Shown: positions 32,018 through 40,598 of the stretch, piece by piece
How positions within the stretch are numbered: position 1 is the stretch's first letter
Layout: the number at the start of each line of letters is the position of its first letter
Assembly (NCBI RefSeq): GCF_003116585.1
Contig: NZ_QEHM01000001.1
Coordinates: 124,001-188,000, forward strand
Length of the DNA: 64,000 bases
Origin: Albibacillus kandeliae
GTDB lineage: Bacteria; Pseudomonadota; Alphaproteobacteria; Rhodobacterales; Rhodobacteraceae
Direction of reading: 5' to 3'
Program-made: the position numbers and the translations under genes
The notes under the pieces: model-generated
The model's input: only the letters and a program-made list of their open reading frames with translations
What the model was told of the DNA's origin: nothing
Database searches by the model: none

Positions 32018-33636
32018 GCGGGGGGCACGCCGATGTCCTTCGGGGCAGTGCGGGGGCTGACATGGGACCACAAGACCAGGCCCGGCGCCTGACGCAGATC
32101 GCCCTCGTGGCGATGCTTGGCCTTGTGCTGGTCGAGGTCGCGGGAGTGCTGCTGCGCCCCGCGCTTCCCGTGGACGAGACGCGCTATCTCGCCGTCGCGT
32201 GGGAGATGCACCTCAATCACAACTGGCTGGTTCCGACCAAGAACTTCGAGCTCTATTCTGACAAACCGCCGCTTCTGTTCTGGCTGATCAACCTGTCGTG
32301 GGCGATCTTCGGCGTGTCCGATCTGGCCGCCCGCATCGTGGCGCCGCTCATCGCCTTCGTGGTCGCGCTGCTGACCGGCAAGCTGGCCGCGCGGCTCTGG
32401 CCCGAAGACGTGGGCATCCAGACCCGCGCAATCCTCACGCTGATCGCCATGCCCTTCTTCCTGTTCGACGGCGGGCTGACGATGTTCGACACCCTGCTGA
32501 CGGCCTGCGTGCTGGCGGGGCTGATCGCACTGACCCATGCGGGTGAGGGGCGTCGCGCCGGATGGCTCTGGTTCGGCGGTGCCGTCGCACTTGGCGTTCT
32601 GGCCAAGGGGCCGGTGATACTGTTCCACCTCATGCCCGCCGCGCTGACCCTGCCGCTCTGGCACCGCGACCGTCCGGGCTGGGCACCCACGCTGAAGGGC
32701 ATTGGCCTTGGGCTGCTGGCGGCGCTTGCGCTCGTCGCGCTCTGGCTGGTTCCCGCGATCCTCACCGGGGGCGAAGAGTATCGCAACGCCATCCTGTGGA
32801 AACAGAGTGCGGGCCGCATGAGCGAGAGCTTTGCCCATGCCCGCCCGGTCTGGTGGTATCTGCCGCTGCTGCCGCTGCTGTTCTTTCCATGGATCCTGGT
32901 TCCGCAGGTGTGGAAGCGGTTGCGCCAGTTCGCGACGGATCCGGTCCTGCGCCTGATGGCGATCTGGGTGCTGACCACGCTGCTGCTGTTCTCGCTGGTG
33001 TCGGGCAAGCAGCCCCATTACCTGGCGCCCGAACTGCCTGCCATCGCCCTGCTGGCCGCGCGTCTGCTGCGGGAAGGCAAGGTTTCGCTCTACATCGCGG
33101 CCGTCGTTCCCGGGCTGCTCGCGCTGGTCATGCTGGTGGGCGGGGCCGGGCTGCTGAATGCGCGGCAGGCCGAGACTCTCCTGCTGCCCCGCGGCGTTCC
33201 GATTGCCGGGGCCCTCGCGATCATCGCCCTGCTGTGGTTCGTTCTGCCGCGCATGCGGCTCGGGTCTGCCGCGCTGCTGTCGCTCGGGCTGACACTGGTG
33301 CTGAACCTCGCGCTGGGCCTCTCGCATGCGCGCGATCTCTACGACGCGAGGGCCGTGACCGATCTTGTCGGGCGCTACGAAGACGCCGGGATCGCCTTTG
33401 CCGGCCAGTCCTACCACGCCGAGTTCAACTTTGCCGGGCGCATGACGCATCCGGTGGCTCTGCTGGACGAGGAGACGCTGGACGACTGGGCCACCACGCA
33501 CCCCGAGGGCGTTCTGATCGCCCGCACGGACCGGTTCGATCCCGGCTGGGTCGCCCGGTGGACCACCACCTATCGCAATCGAAACTACGCGGTCTGGCGC
33601 ATGGTCGACCGCCCCGCCACGGAGGCCAAGCCATGA
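32014..33636 (+). CDS. GT39/ArnT-like membrane glycosyltransferase
   Basis: The 540-residue protein has about ten or more transmembrane segments. The catalytic first periplasmic loop of the PMT/ArnT superfamily is visible (LPVDETRYLAVAWEM with the key Asp-Glu, and YSDKPPLLFWL). Family members transfer sugars from polyprenyl-phosphate donors to lipid A or other envelope acceptors on the periplasmic side. The next gene is a GT2 enzyme that would make the polyprenyl-phosphate sugar donor. The transferred sugar is unknown. Confidence 0.9.
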   Translation: MSGGHADVLRGSAGADMGPQDQARRLTQIALVAMLGLVLVEVAGVLLRPALPVDETRYLAVAWEMHLNHNWLVPTKNFELYSDKPPLLFWLINLSWAIFGVSDLAARIVAPLIAFVVALLTGKLAARLWPEDVGIQTRAILTLIAMPFFLFDGGLTMFDTLLTACVLAGLIALTHAGEGRRAGWLWFGGAVALGVLAKGPVILFHLMPAALTLPLWHRDRPGWAPTLKGIGLGLLAALALVALWLVPAILTGGEEYRNAILWKQSAGRMSESFAHARPVWWYLPLLPLLFFPWILVPQVWKRLRQFATDPVLRLMAIWVLTTLLLFSLVSGKQPHYLAPELPAIALLAARLLREGKVSLYIAAVVPGLLALVMLVGGAGLLNARQAETLLLPRGVPIAGALAIIALLWFVLPRMRLGSAALLSLGLTLVLNLALGLSHARDLYDARAVTDLVGRYEDAGIAFAGQSYHAEFNFAGRMTHPVALLDEETLDDWATTHPEGVLIARTDRFDPGWVARWTTTYRNRNYAVWRMVDRPATEAKP

Positions 33637-34442
33637 GCATTCCCGAAATCTGCGTGATCGTTCCCGCCCGCAACGAGGTCGCCGCCATCGGCGCGCTGGT
33701 CAGCGATATTCGCGATGCCCTGAAGGGACGCGCCTACGAGATCCTCGTAATCGATGACGGTTCGGACGATGGCACCGACGCGGTGCTGTCTTCGCTGGAG
33801 GGCCGTTTCCATGAGCTCGCGTCGATCCGGCACGAGCAATCGAAGGGGCAGTCCGCGGCCATCCGCAGCGGTGTCAGGGCGACCCGTGCGCCGCTGATCG
33901 TCACGCTCGACGGCGACGGGCAGAACCCTGCGGATCAGATTCCGCTCCTGCTCGCTCCGCTGGAGGCGATTGGATCTGACGGTGTGGGGCTGGTGCAGGG
34001 GCAGCGCGAGAAGCGGCAGGATACCCGCGCCCGCCGCATGGCGTCGCGCTTTGCCAACGGGATCCGGAACGCGCTGCTGCACGATGGCGTCCGGGATTCC
34101 GGCTGTGGCCTCAAGGCGTTCCGGCGCGAGGCCTACCTCGATCTGCCTTACTTCGATCACATCCACCGTTTCATGGCGGCGATGATGCTGCGCGAGGGCT
34201 GGCGCGTGGTGACAGTGCAGGTCACGCACCGCGAGCGCAGCTCGGGCCAGTCCAAGTACACCAACCTGAACCGCGCGCTTGTCGGTGTCGTGGACCTGCT
34301 GGGCGCGGCATGGCTGATCCTGCGCGCACCCGCACCTCTGCACGACGGGGTGACAGAATGGTCGCCGGTCAAACCTGCCACGTCGGCGAAAGTGGCCGCC
34401 GGGGCAGGCGCACGACAAAGCGGGTTACTGGCTGGCGAATAG
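33633..34442 (+). CDS. GT2 polyprenyl-phosphate glycosyltransferase (DPM1/ArnC-like)
   Basis: The 269-residue protein starts at the ATG overlapping the GT39 stop. GT-A motifs are visible: VIVPARNEVAAIGALV, LVIDDGSDDGTD, TLDGDGQNPADQI (the metal DxD-like site), and SGCGLKAFRREAYLDLP. One hydrophobic segment lies near residues 218-232, without the two C-terminal helices of ArnC. It probably makes the polyprenyl-phosphate sugar used by the GT39 transferase. It ends the envelope-modification operon. Confidence 0.9.
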   Translation: MSIPEICVIVPARNEVAAIGALVSDIRDALKGRAYEILVIDDGSDDGTDAVLSSLEGRFHELASIRHEQSKGQSAAIRSGVRATRAPLIVTLDGDGQNPADQIPLLLAPLEAIGSDGVGLVQGQREKRQDTRARRMASRFANGIRNALLHDGVRDSGCGLKAFRREAYLDLPYFDHIHRFMAAMMLREGWRVVTVQVTHRERSSGQSKYTNLNRALVGVVDLLGAAWLILRAPAPLHDGVTEWSPVKPATSAKVAAGAGARQSGLLAGE

Positions 34443-34473
34443 GCGCATACCGCTACGAACGTGATCCCCGCGA

Positions 34474-34497
34474 CCCTGCCCGGTGACCCGGGCAGGG
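34474..34497. terminator. Hairpin between convergent operons
   Basis: CCCTGCCCGG (34474-34483) and CCGGGCAGGG (34488-34497) form a perfect 10-base-pair stem with a TGAC loop between the GT2 and carboxylase stops. An outer TCCCCGC/GCGGGGA pair (34465-34471, 34522-34528) could extend it. It may terminate both directions. Confidence 0.65.
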
Positions 34498-34534
34498 AGG
34501 GCCGGGCCAGAGGCGCAGGGTGCGGGGACCGGCG

Positions 34535-37500
34535 CTACCAGGTATCGACCCAGGGGCGCTTCTTGCCCGCGCGCCGCTGGGGCGGCGGTGCGGTTTCCAG
34601 CGCCGAGGTGATCCAGTCGCGGGTTTCGGCGGGATCGATTACGGCGTCGAACTCGAACATGGAGGCGGTGTTGAGCGCCTTGCCGCGCTCGTACATCTTC
34701 GCGACCATGTCGTCGTAGAGCTCCTTGCGCTCGGCGGGGTCGCCGACCGCCTCCAGCTCGCGCCGGAAGCCCAGCTTCACCGCCCCCTCGAGACCCATGC
34801 CGCCGAATTCGCCGGTCGGCCATGAGGCCACGAAGGAGGGTGCGCGGAAGGACCCGCCCGCCATCGCCTGCGCGCCAAGCCCGTAGGCCTTGCGCAGAAC
34901 GAAGGTGAAGGTCGGCACCTCGAGGTTCGAGCCAATCACGAAGAGACGCGAGCAGTGGCGCACCAAGGCCGTTTTCTCGATCTCGGGGCCGACCATCATG
35001 CCCGGCGTATCGCAAAGGAACATCACGGGGAGGTCGTGCGCGTCGCACAGCTGGAGGAAGCGCGCGGCCTTGTCGGCCCCTTGGGTGTCGATGGCACCTG
35101 CCATGTGCTTGGGGTTGTTCGCCACCACGCCCATCGGTTTGCCTTCGACCCGGATCAGGGCGATGACCATGCCGGGCGCAAACTCTGCCCGCAGTTCGAG
35201 GACCGAGCCGATGTCGGCGATCCCCTCGATGGCCGAATGGACGTCGTAGGCCTCCATCCGGTTCTCGGGTACCACGTGACGCAGCATCCGCACGTCCGGG
35301 GACTCCCATTCGGCGACCGGGCCCTGGAAATAGCCGAGGTACTTGCGGGCCACGGCCACGGCTTCGACCTCGTCCTCGACCAGCAGGTCGATGACGCCGT
35401 TCTTGGACTGGACGTCGCTGGGGCCGACCTCCTCGGGGCGGTATACGCCGAGGCCGCCGCCTTCGATCATCGCGGGGCCGCCCATTCCGATGGTGGAATC
35501 CCGCGTGGCGATCACCACATCGCAACAACCGAGCAGCGCCGCGTTGCCCGCAAAACAGCGGCCCGAGGCGATGCCGACCATCGGGACCAACCCGGAGAGG
35601 CGCGCCTGCATGTTGAAGGTCATGACGTGGAGGCCGGAGATCGACGTGACGTCGACGTCGCCGGGACGTCCACCGCCGCCTTCGCAGAAGAAGACCAGCG
35701 GCGTGCGGTTGCGCTCGATCAGCTTGAGCATCCGGTCGGTCTTTTCGTGGTTCTTCTTGCCCTGCGTCCCGGCCAGCACGGTGTAGTCGTAGTGCAGGAT
35801 GCCGCAGCGGGCGGTCTCCTCGTCGAAGAGGTCGCCGTTGACCCGGCCGAACCCGGTGATCAGCCCATCGGTCGGCGTGTTGCGGATCAGATCGTCAAGG
35901 CTACGGCGCGAGCGCTGGGCGGCGATGACAAGGTTGCCGTACTCGGTAAAGCTGTCGGCATCGCAGAGGTCGGCGAGGTTCTCGCGCGCGGTGCGCTTGC
36001 CCTTGGCATGACGCCGGGCGACCGCCTCGGGGCGGGCCTCGTCGTTGGTGAAACCGCGCCGCTCGAGGAACTCGGCAAGGTCGGGGCGGATATGGTCGGG
36101 GTCGACCTTGACCACTTCCTTGGCCGCGCCCTGCAGGCTGTCGTCCGGCGCCAGCTCATAGAGCGGGTCACCGACATAGACGGTGTCGCCGGGTTCCACG
36201 AAGATCTTGCCGATGCGGCCCGCCGTTTCAGTTGTCAGCGTGTGCTGCATCTTCATGGCTTCCATGACCACAACCGGAGCCTCGCTGCCGACCGCATCGC
36301 CCGAAGCTGCCTTGAGGCTCAGGATGGTGCCCTGCATCGGGGCACCGACAGTCCCCTCGCCGAGGCTCTGGGCGGGGCTTTGGCGCGCGCCGTTGGCATC
36401 GGACTTGCCAAAGGCGAGGACGGCGAGTGGGTCGTCGGACCTCTGGCTTGAGGTCCGGCAGTAGGTTGCCGGACGGGGCAATCCTGCAGCGGTATCGAAG
36501 AGCTCTTGCGCGCGTTCCTCGACCATGCGGGTGTGGGTGGTGCCGTCGAGCAGTTCCGGCAGGCCGAGCAGGGCATGCAGGTAGGGGATGTTGGTCTCGA
36601 TCCCCTCGATACGGAAGCTACGCAGCGCGCGGCGGGCACGCTGCACCGTTTCGTCGAGCCCGCCGGGGCTGTGCACGATCAGCTTGGCGAGCAGGCTGTC
36701 GAAGGCGGGCGAGGGGCTGAGGCCCGCATAGCCCGCGCCGTCGACGCGAACGCCGGGGCCGCCGGGAACCTCGTAAACCGAGAGGCGGCCGCCCGAGGGC
36801 AGGGCGCCACCATCGGCGGCCATCTTCTCCATGTTCACCCGGACCTGAACGGCGTGGCCGCGCGGTTCGGAGATCTGGCTCTGCGTCAGCCCGAGGTCGG
36901 CAAGGCGCGCGCCCAGCACGACGCGGATTTGCGCCATCACGAGGTCCACGCCGGTCACTTCCTCGGTCACCGTGTGCTCGACCTGCAGGCGCGGATTGGC
37001 TTCGATGAAGGCAATCGCCCCGTCATGGCCGACGAGGTACTCGAAGGTGCCGAGCCCGCGATAGCCCACAGCCCGGGCCATTTCGACCGCGCTGTCGAGC
37101 AGCTTTTGCCGGATGTCGGGGTCAAGCCCCGGGGCCGGGCTGAGTTCCACCAGCTTCTGATAGCGCCGCTGGAGCGTGCAGTCCCGTTCCCACAGGTGCA
37201 CGGCATCCTCGCCGTCCCCCAGCACCTGCACTTCGATGTGCCGCGCCCGTTCGAGGAACCGTTCCGCATAGACCGCCGGGTTACCAAAGGCTGCGGCGGC
37301 CTCGGCCGAGGCCTCCTCGAAGGCGGTTTCGAGTTTCGTGAGGTCACGTACGATCCGCATGCCGCGACCGCCGCCGCCCGCGACGGCCTTGAGCACGATG
37401 GGCGCACCGTCCAGACCTTCCATGAAGGTGCGCAGCGCAGCGACATCGCTTGCCGCGTCCAGTCCCGGGTTGACCGGCGCGCCGACCTTCTGGGCCAGCT

Positions 37501-37867
37501 TCCGCGCGCTGGTCTTGTCGCCGAGTTCCTCGAGCGCTTCGGGCGAAGGGCCGATGAACACCATGCCGGCCTCGGCCACGGCACGGGCGAAGTCGGCGCT
37601 CTCGCTCAGGAAGCCATAGCCCGGGTGGATGGCGTCGGCGCCAGCGCGCTCTGCCGCCGCGATCACGCCGGGGATGTCGAGGTAGGCGCGGGCGCCCTTG
37701 CCGGAGAGGGGTTCCGCACGCTCGGCTCGCAGGACATGCAGGGCGGTGGCGTCATCCTCGGAATAGATGGCGATGGGGGTCATGCCCAGTTCGGCCACCG
37801 CGTCCGCCACGCGCAGGGAAATCTCCCCGCGGTTGGCGATCAGGATCGTCTTGATAGTCTTGGTCAT
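34535..37867 (-). CDS. Single-chain acyl-CoA carboxylase (biotin carboxylase-BCCP-carboxyltransferase)
   Basis: One frame of 1,110 residues encodes all carboxylase parts. Biotin carboxylase is at about 1-450 (MTKTIKTILIANRGEI, GGGGRGM at 164-170, FIEANPRLQVEHTVTEE at 288-304). The biotinyl domain is at about 505-575 with EAMKM and biotin-Lys539. A carboxyltransferase domain occupies about 585-1110 (ARENLADLCD, GGRPGDVD, GMGGPAMIEGGGLG, FLCDTPGMMVG). Most bacterial acyl-CoA carboxylases use separate alpha and beta chains; this layout resembles the single-chain long-chain acyl-CoA carboxylase of mycobacteria. The start is ATG 37867, or the in-frame GTG 37873, which has AGGA 5 bases upstream. 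The same-strand frame continuing to 39304 overlaps the ligase gene and is not coding. The substrate is unknown. Confidence 0.92.
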   Translation of the reverse strand: MTKTIKTILIANRGEISLRVADAVAELGMTPIAIYSEDDATALHVLRAERAEPLSGKGARAYLDIPGVIAAAERAGADAIHPGYGFLSESADFARAVAEAGMVFIGPSPEALEELGDKTSARKLAQKVGAPVNPGLDAASDVAALRTFMEGLDGAPIVLKAVAGGGGRGMRIVRDLTKLETAFEEASAEAAAAFGNPAVYAERFLERARHIEVQVLGDGEDAVHLWERDCTLQRRYQKLVELSPAPGLDPDIRQKLLDSAVEMARAVGYRGLGTFEYLVGHDGAIAFIEANPRLQVEHTVTEEVTGVDLVMAQIRVVLGARLADLGLTQSQISEPRGHAVQVRVNMEKMAADGGALPSGGRLSVYEVPGGPGVRVDGAGYAGLSPSPAFDSLLAKLIVHSPGGLDETVQRARRALRSFRIEGIETNIPYLHALLGLPELLDGTTHTRMVEERAQELFDTAAGLPRPATYCRTSSQRSDDPLAVLAFGKSDANGARQSPAQSLGEGTVGAPMQGTILSLKAASGDAVGSEAPVVVMEAMKMQHTLTTETAGRIGKIFVEPGDTVYVGDPLYELAPDDSLQGAAKEVVKVDPDHIRPDLAEFLERRGFTNDEARPEAVARRHAKGKRTARENLADLCDADSFTEYGNLVIAAQRSRRSLDDLIRNTPTDGLITGFGRVNGDLFDEETARCGILHYDYTVLAGTQGKKNHEKTDRMLKLIERNRTPLVFFCEGGGGRPGDVDVTSISGLHVMTFNMQARLSGLVPMVGIASGRCFAGNAALLGCCDVVIATRDSTIGMGGPAMIEGGGLGVYRPEEVGPSDVQSKNGVIDLLVEDEVEAVAVARKYLGYFQGPVAEWESPDVRMLRHVVPENRMEAYDVHSAIEGIADIGSVLELRAEFAPGMVIALIRVEGKPMGVVANNPKHMAGAIDTQGADKAARFLQLCDAHDLPVMFLCDTPGMMVGPEIEKTALVRHCSRLFVIGSNLEVPTFTFVLRKAYGLGAQAMAGGSFRAPSFVASWPTGEFGGMGLEGAVKLGFRRELEAVGDPAERKELYDDMVAKMYERGKALNTASMFEFDAVIDPAETRDWITSALETAPPPQRRAGKKRPWVDTW

Positions 37868-37887
37868 TTTCACTTTGTTCCTACCGC

Positions 37888-39606
37888 TCACAGCAACTTG
37901 GCCAACTCGTCTTTCTTGACCTTGCCGGTCGCGGTCATCGGCAGCGCCTCGACCACCCGCACCTCGGGTCGCTTGTAGGTGGCCATCGCCTGCGAGCACC
38001 ATGCCTCGATCTCGGCGGGGCTGGTCGTCCGCCCTTCGGCCAGTGTCACGAAGGCCACCGGGACCTGGCCCTTGTCGGGGTCGGGTCGTCCGACGACGCC
38101 CGAGCCGATGATATCGGGATGACGGCCCAGCATGGCTTCCAGCTCGGCCGGGAAGACAGACATGCCCTTGACCTTCAGCATCTCCTTGCGCCGACCGAGG
38201 AAGTGCAGCAGTCCCATCTCGTCCAGCACACCGATGTCGCCGGTATGGAGCCAGCCGTCGCGGATTGCCTCGGCGGTCGCCTCGGGCTTGTTCCAGTAGG
38301 AACTCAGCAGCGAGGGCGAGCGGACGCAGATTTCGCCTTCCGAACCCAGCGGCAGAAGCGCTCCGCTCTCGAAGTCGCAGATCTTGAAGTCGGTGCCGGG
38401 GCAGGGCATCCCGACGAAGACCGGCTGCTGGTCGAGATCCCAGTCGTCCTTTTGGTAGCCGGTGGTGAAGGTGTCGCAGGTGTGCGTCTCGGTCATACCC
38501 CATGCGGCCTCGGCCATGGTGCTGCCCGTGCGTTCGGCCCAGCGTTGGCGGTAGTCGAGGTTCAGCTTCTTCACGAAGGAAGACACCCGCGTGCGCTTGA
38601 GCGAGGTAAGGTCGTAGTCGTCGGCCTCCGGGTGGTCGAGGATTTCGACCGCGTTGTCGACCAGCATCCCGGCCATGTTCGGCTTGCGCACATCGACCGC
38701 CGACATGAAGGTCACCGCGTCCCACCGGCCCATCAGGATGCAGGTGCAGCCTGAAAAGACCGGGAACAAGAGGCCCATGTCCTCGCCTGCGATCCAGAAC
38801 AGCGGGTGGAAGCAGATCGAGGTATCCTCGGGGGTCATCCGGGTGCCGATGCCGCAGGTCGTGGCCGCCGTGTAGATCATGTGGCGCTGGGTATGGACGC
38901 AGCCCTTGGGCATGCCGGTGGTGCCGCCGGTGTAGTTGAGTGCGGCGACGGCATCGAGATCCGGCTCGATCTGCGGCACGGGGGCAGCGCAGGCTTCGAT
39001 GGCGCTGATGAAGTCCTCGGCCCCCTCGGCCTTGTCCGGGTAGGAGACGATGGTCGGCGGGCAATGGTAGGCTGGCTCCCCGGGCACCCAGTCGCCAAGG
39101 CCGGTCGAGAAGATGCGGCGCACCTTGACCTGATCGCGCACCGACTGGACCAGCGGCACCAGCGCGTCCTGGGCAAGGATCACCTCGGCCTCGGCGTCGT
39201 TCAGTTCGTAGATCAGTTCGTGTTCTCGGAACATCGGGTTCACCGGCACATGGACTGCACCGGCCTTGAGGATACCGAAGAAGGCGATGGCGAACTGAGG
39301 GCAATTGCCGAGGAAGACGGCGACGCGGTCGCCAGGTTTCACGCCGTCCGCGGCAAGCAGGGCGGCAAAGCGGTCAGAGAGGCGGTCCATCTCACTGTAA
39401 GTGATTTTTCCGCCGTAGAAATCATAAAGCACCTTGTCCGGTTGCTGCGCGGCCCAGCGGCGGAGGTACTGCGTCATCGCAACCTCGCCGAAGGGATAGT
39501 TCGGTTCGCGCGGGACGCCCTCGGGCCAGTTTTTCTGCTGCGCGGCGTGCACCTCGGCAAGGTAGTCGGCCTCGCTCATGGCGACTGCGGCGGTACTCTG
39601 GTTCAT
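37888..39606 (-). CDS. AMP-forming acyl-CoA ligase
   Basis: The 572-residue protein starts at the ATG at 39606, inside a 4-base overlap with the upstream ATPase gene. ANL-superfamily motifs are present: NYTGGTTGMPKGCVHTQ (A3), WGMTETHTCD (A5), DGWLHTGDIG (A7), GRRKEMLKVKGMSVFPAELE (A8) and TATGKVKK (A10). It activates a carboxylic acid to its CoA thioester via acyl-AMP. It lies between an Opp-type importer and a single-chain carboxylase, so its product is probably the carboxylase substrate. The acid cannot be named from sequence. Confidence 0.92.
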   Translation of the reverse strand: MNQSTAAVAMSEADYLAEVHAAQQKNWPEGVPREPNYPFGEVAMTQYLRRWAAQQPDKVLYDFYGGKITYSEMDRLSDRFAALLAADGVKPGDRVAVFLGNCPQFAIAFFGILKAGAVHVPVNPMFREHELIYELNDAEAEVILAQDALVPLVQSVRDQVKVRRIFSTGLGDWVPGEPAYHCPPTIVSYPDKAEGAEDFISAIEACAAPVPQIEPDLDAVAALNYTGGTTGMPKGCVHTQRHMIYTAATTCGIGTRMTPEDTSICFHPLFWIAGEDMGLLFPVFSGCTCILMGRWDAVTFMSAVDVRKPNMAGMLVDNAVEILDHPEADDYDLTSLKRTRVSSFVKKLNLDYRQRWAERTGSTMAEAAWGMTETHTCDTFTTGYQKDDWDLDQQPVFVGMPCPGTDFKICDFESGALLPLGSEGEICVRSPSLLSSYWNKPEATAEAIRDGWLHTGDIGVLDEMGLLHFLGRRKEMLKVKGMSVFPAELEAMLGRHPDIIGSGVVGRPDPDKGQVPVAFVTLAEGRTTSPAEIEAWCSQAMATYKRPEVRVVEALPMTATGKVKKDELAKLL

Positions 39607-40598
39607 GTGGAGGTCCTTTCGAGTTGGTCCGGGCGGAGCGACGCGGGTCTGGGCGCCGGACCGTGGAGAAGATGGCAGCGTGCCCATGCGCCGGGCGCCG
39701 AGACATGGCGTTCGGGCTGGACGGTTTCGCATTGGGCGGTCCGCTGGGGGCAGCGGGGATGGAAGGGGCAGCCGGAGGGCACGTTCATGGCCGATCCGAT
39801 CTCGCCGATGATCACGTCCGTCGGCAGCACGTGGTCCGGGTCGGGGCGGGGCGCCGAGGCCAGCAGGGCCTGCGTGTAGGGATGAGCGGGGGCGCCGAAG
39901 ACAGCCTCGGTCGGGCCCTGTTCGACCATGTTGCCGAGGTACATGACCCCGGTGGCGTCGCTGAAGTGCTCCACCAGCGCGAGGTCGTGGGCGATGATCA
40001 GGTAGGAGAGCCCGAATTCGTCCTGCACATCCGACAGCAGGTTCAGGATCTGCGCCCGGATCGACACGTCCAGCGCCGAGGTCGGCTCGTCGAGGATCAC
40101 CACCTCGGGACGGACAGCAAGGGCGCGGGCCACGGCGATGCGCTGGCGCTGTCCGCCCGAGAACTCGTGCGGGTAGAGCCGCGCGGCCGTGGTGGGCAGG
40201 CCGACAACCTCCAGTGCTTCCTCGACCCGCTTGCGGATTTCGGCGCGTGACAGGTCGCCTTGCGCCAGCATCGGTTCGGCAATGATCTTGCCGACGCGCA
40301 GGCGCGGGTTGAGCGAGGAGTAGGGGTCCTGGAACACCGCCTGCACCTCGCGCCGGAACTGGCGCAGGGCGCGACCACGGAGCGAGGAGACTTCGCGCCC
40401 GCGGAACCTGACGGAACCGGAGGTCGGGCGTTCCAGCAGCAGCATCAGCTTGGCCAGTGTGCTCTTGCCGCACCCGCTTTCGCCGACAAGGGCAAAGGTC
40501 TTGCCGGGTTCGAGCGCGAAGGACACGCCGTCGACCGCCTTGACCACGCCCTTGCGCGTCTCGAAGTGCTTTTTCAGGTCTTGCGCTTCAAGCAGCAT
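39603..40598 (-). CDS. Opp/Dpp-type ABC transporter ATP-binding protein (second ATPase)
   Basis: The 331-residue protein starts at the ATG at 40598 with GGGAGGAGCG upstream. It has Walker A GESGCGKST, FQDPYSSLNPR, signature FSGGQRQRIAVARAL, VILDEPTSALD and the C-terminal oligopeptide-ATPase domain with Cys motif (GCPFHPRCPQRTAQCE) that in some relatives binds a 4Fe-4S cluster. It pairs with the DppD-like ATPase encoded just upstream. The substrate is unknown; Opp-family importers also take up non-peptide solutes. Confidence 0.93.
   Translation of the reverse strand: MLLEAQDLKKHFETRKGVVKAVDGVSFALEPGKTFALVGESGCGKSTLAKLMLLLERPTSGSVRFRGREVSSLRGRALRQFRREVQAVFQDPYSSLNPRLRVGKIIAEPMLAQGDLSRAEIRKRVEEALEVVGLPTTAARLYPHEFSGGQRQRIAVARALAVRPEVVILDEPTSALDVSIRAQILNLLSDVQDEFGLSYLIIAHDLALVEHFSDATGVMYLGNMVEQGPTEAVFGAPAHPYTQALLASAPRPDPDHVLPTDVIIGEIGSAMNVPSGCPFHPRCPQRTAQCETVQPERHVSAPGAWARCHLLHGPAPRPASLRPDQLERTST

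Noticed and set aside
37868-39304. N-terminal extension of the carboxylase to 1,589 residues
   Set aside because: The extra 479 codons overlap the CoA ligase gene on the same strand in another frame and have Arg/Gly-rich noise composition; the biotin carboxylase fold starts at MTKTIKTIL.
39607-40473. N-terminal extension of the CoA ligase to 861 residues
   Set aside because: It overlaps the Opp ATPase gene out of frame and lacks protein-like sequence; the ligase start at 39606 sits in a normal ATGA overlap.
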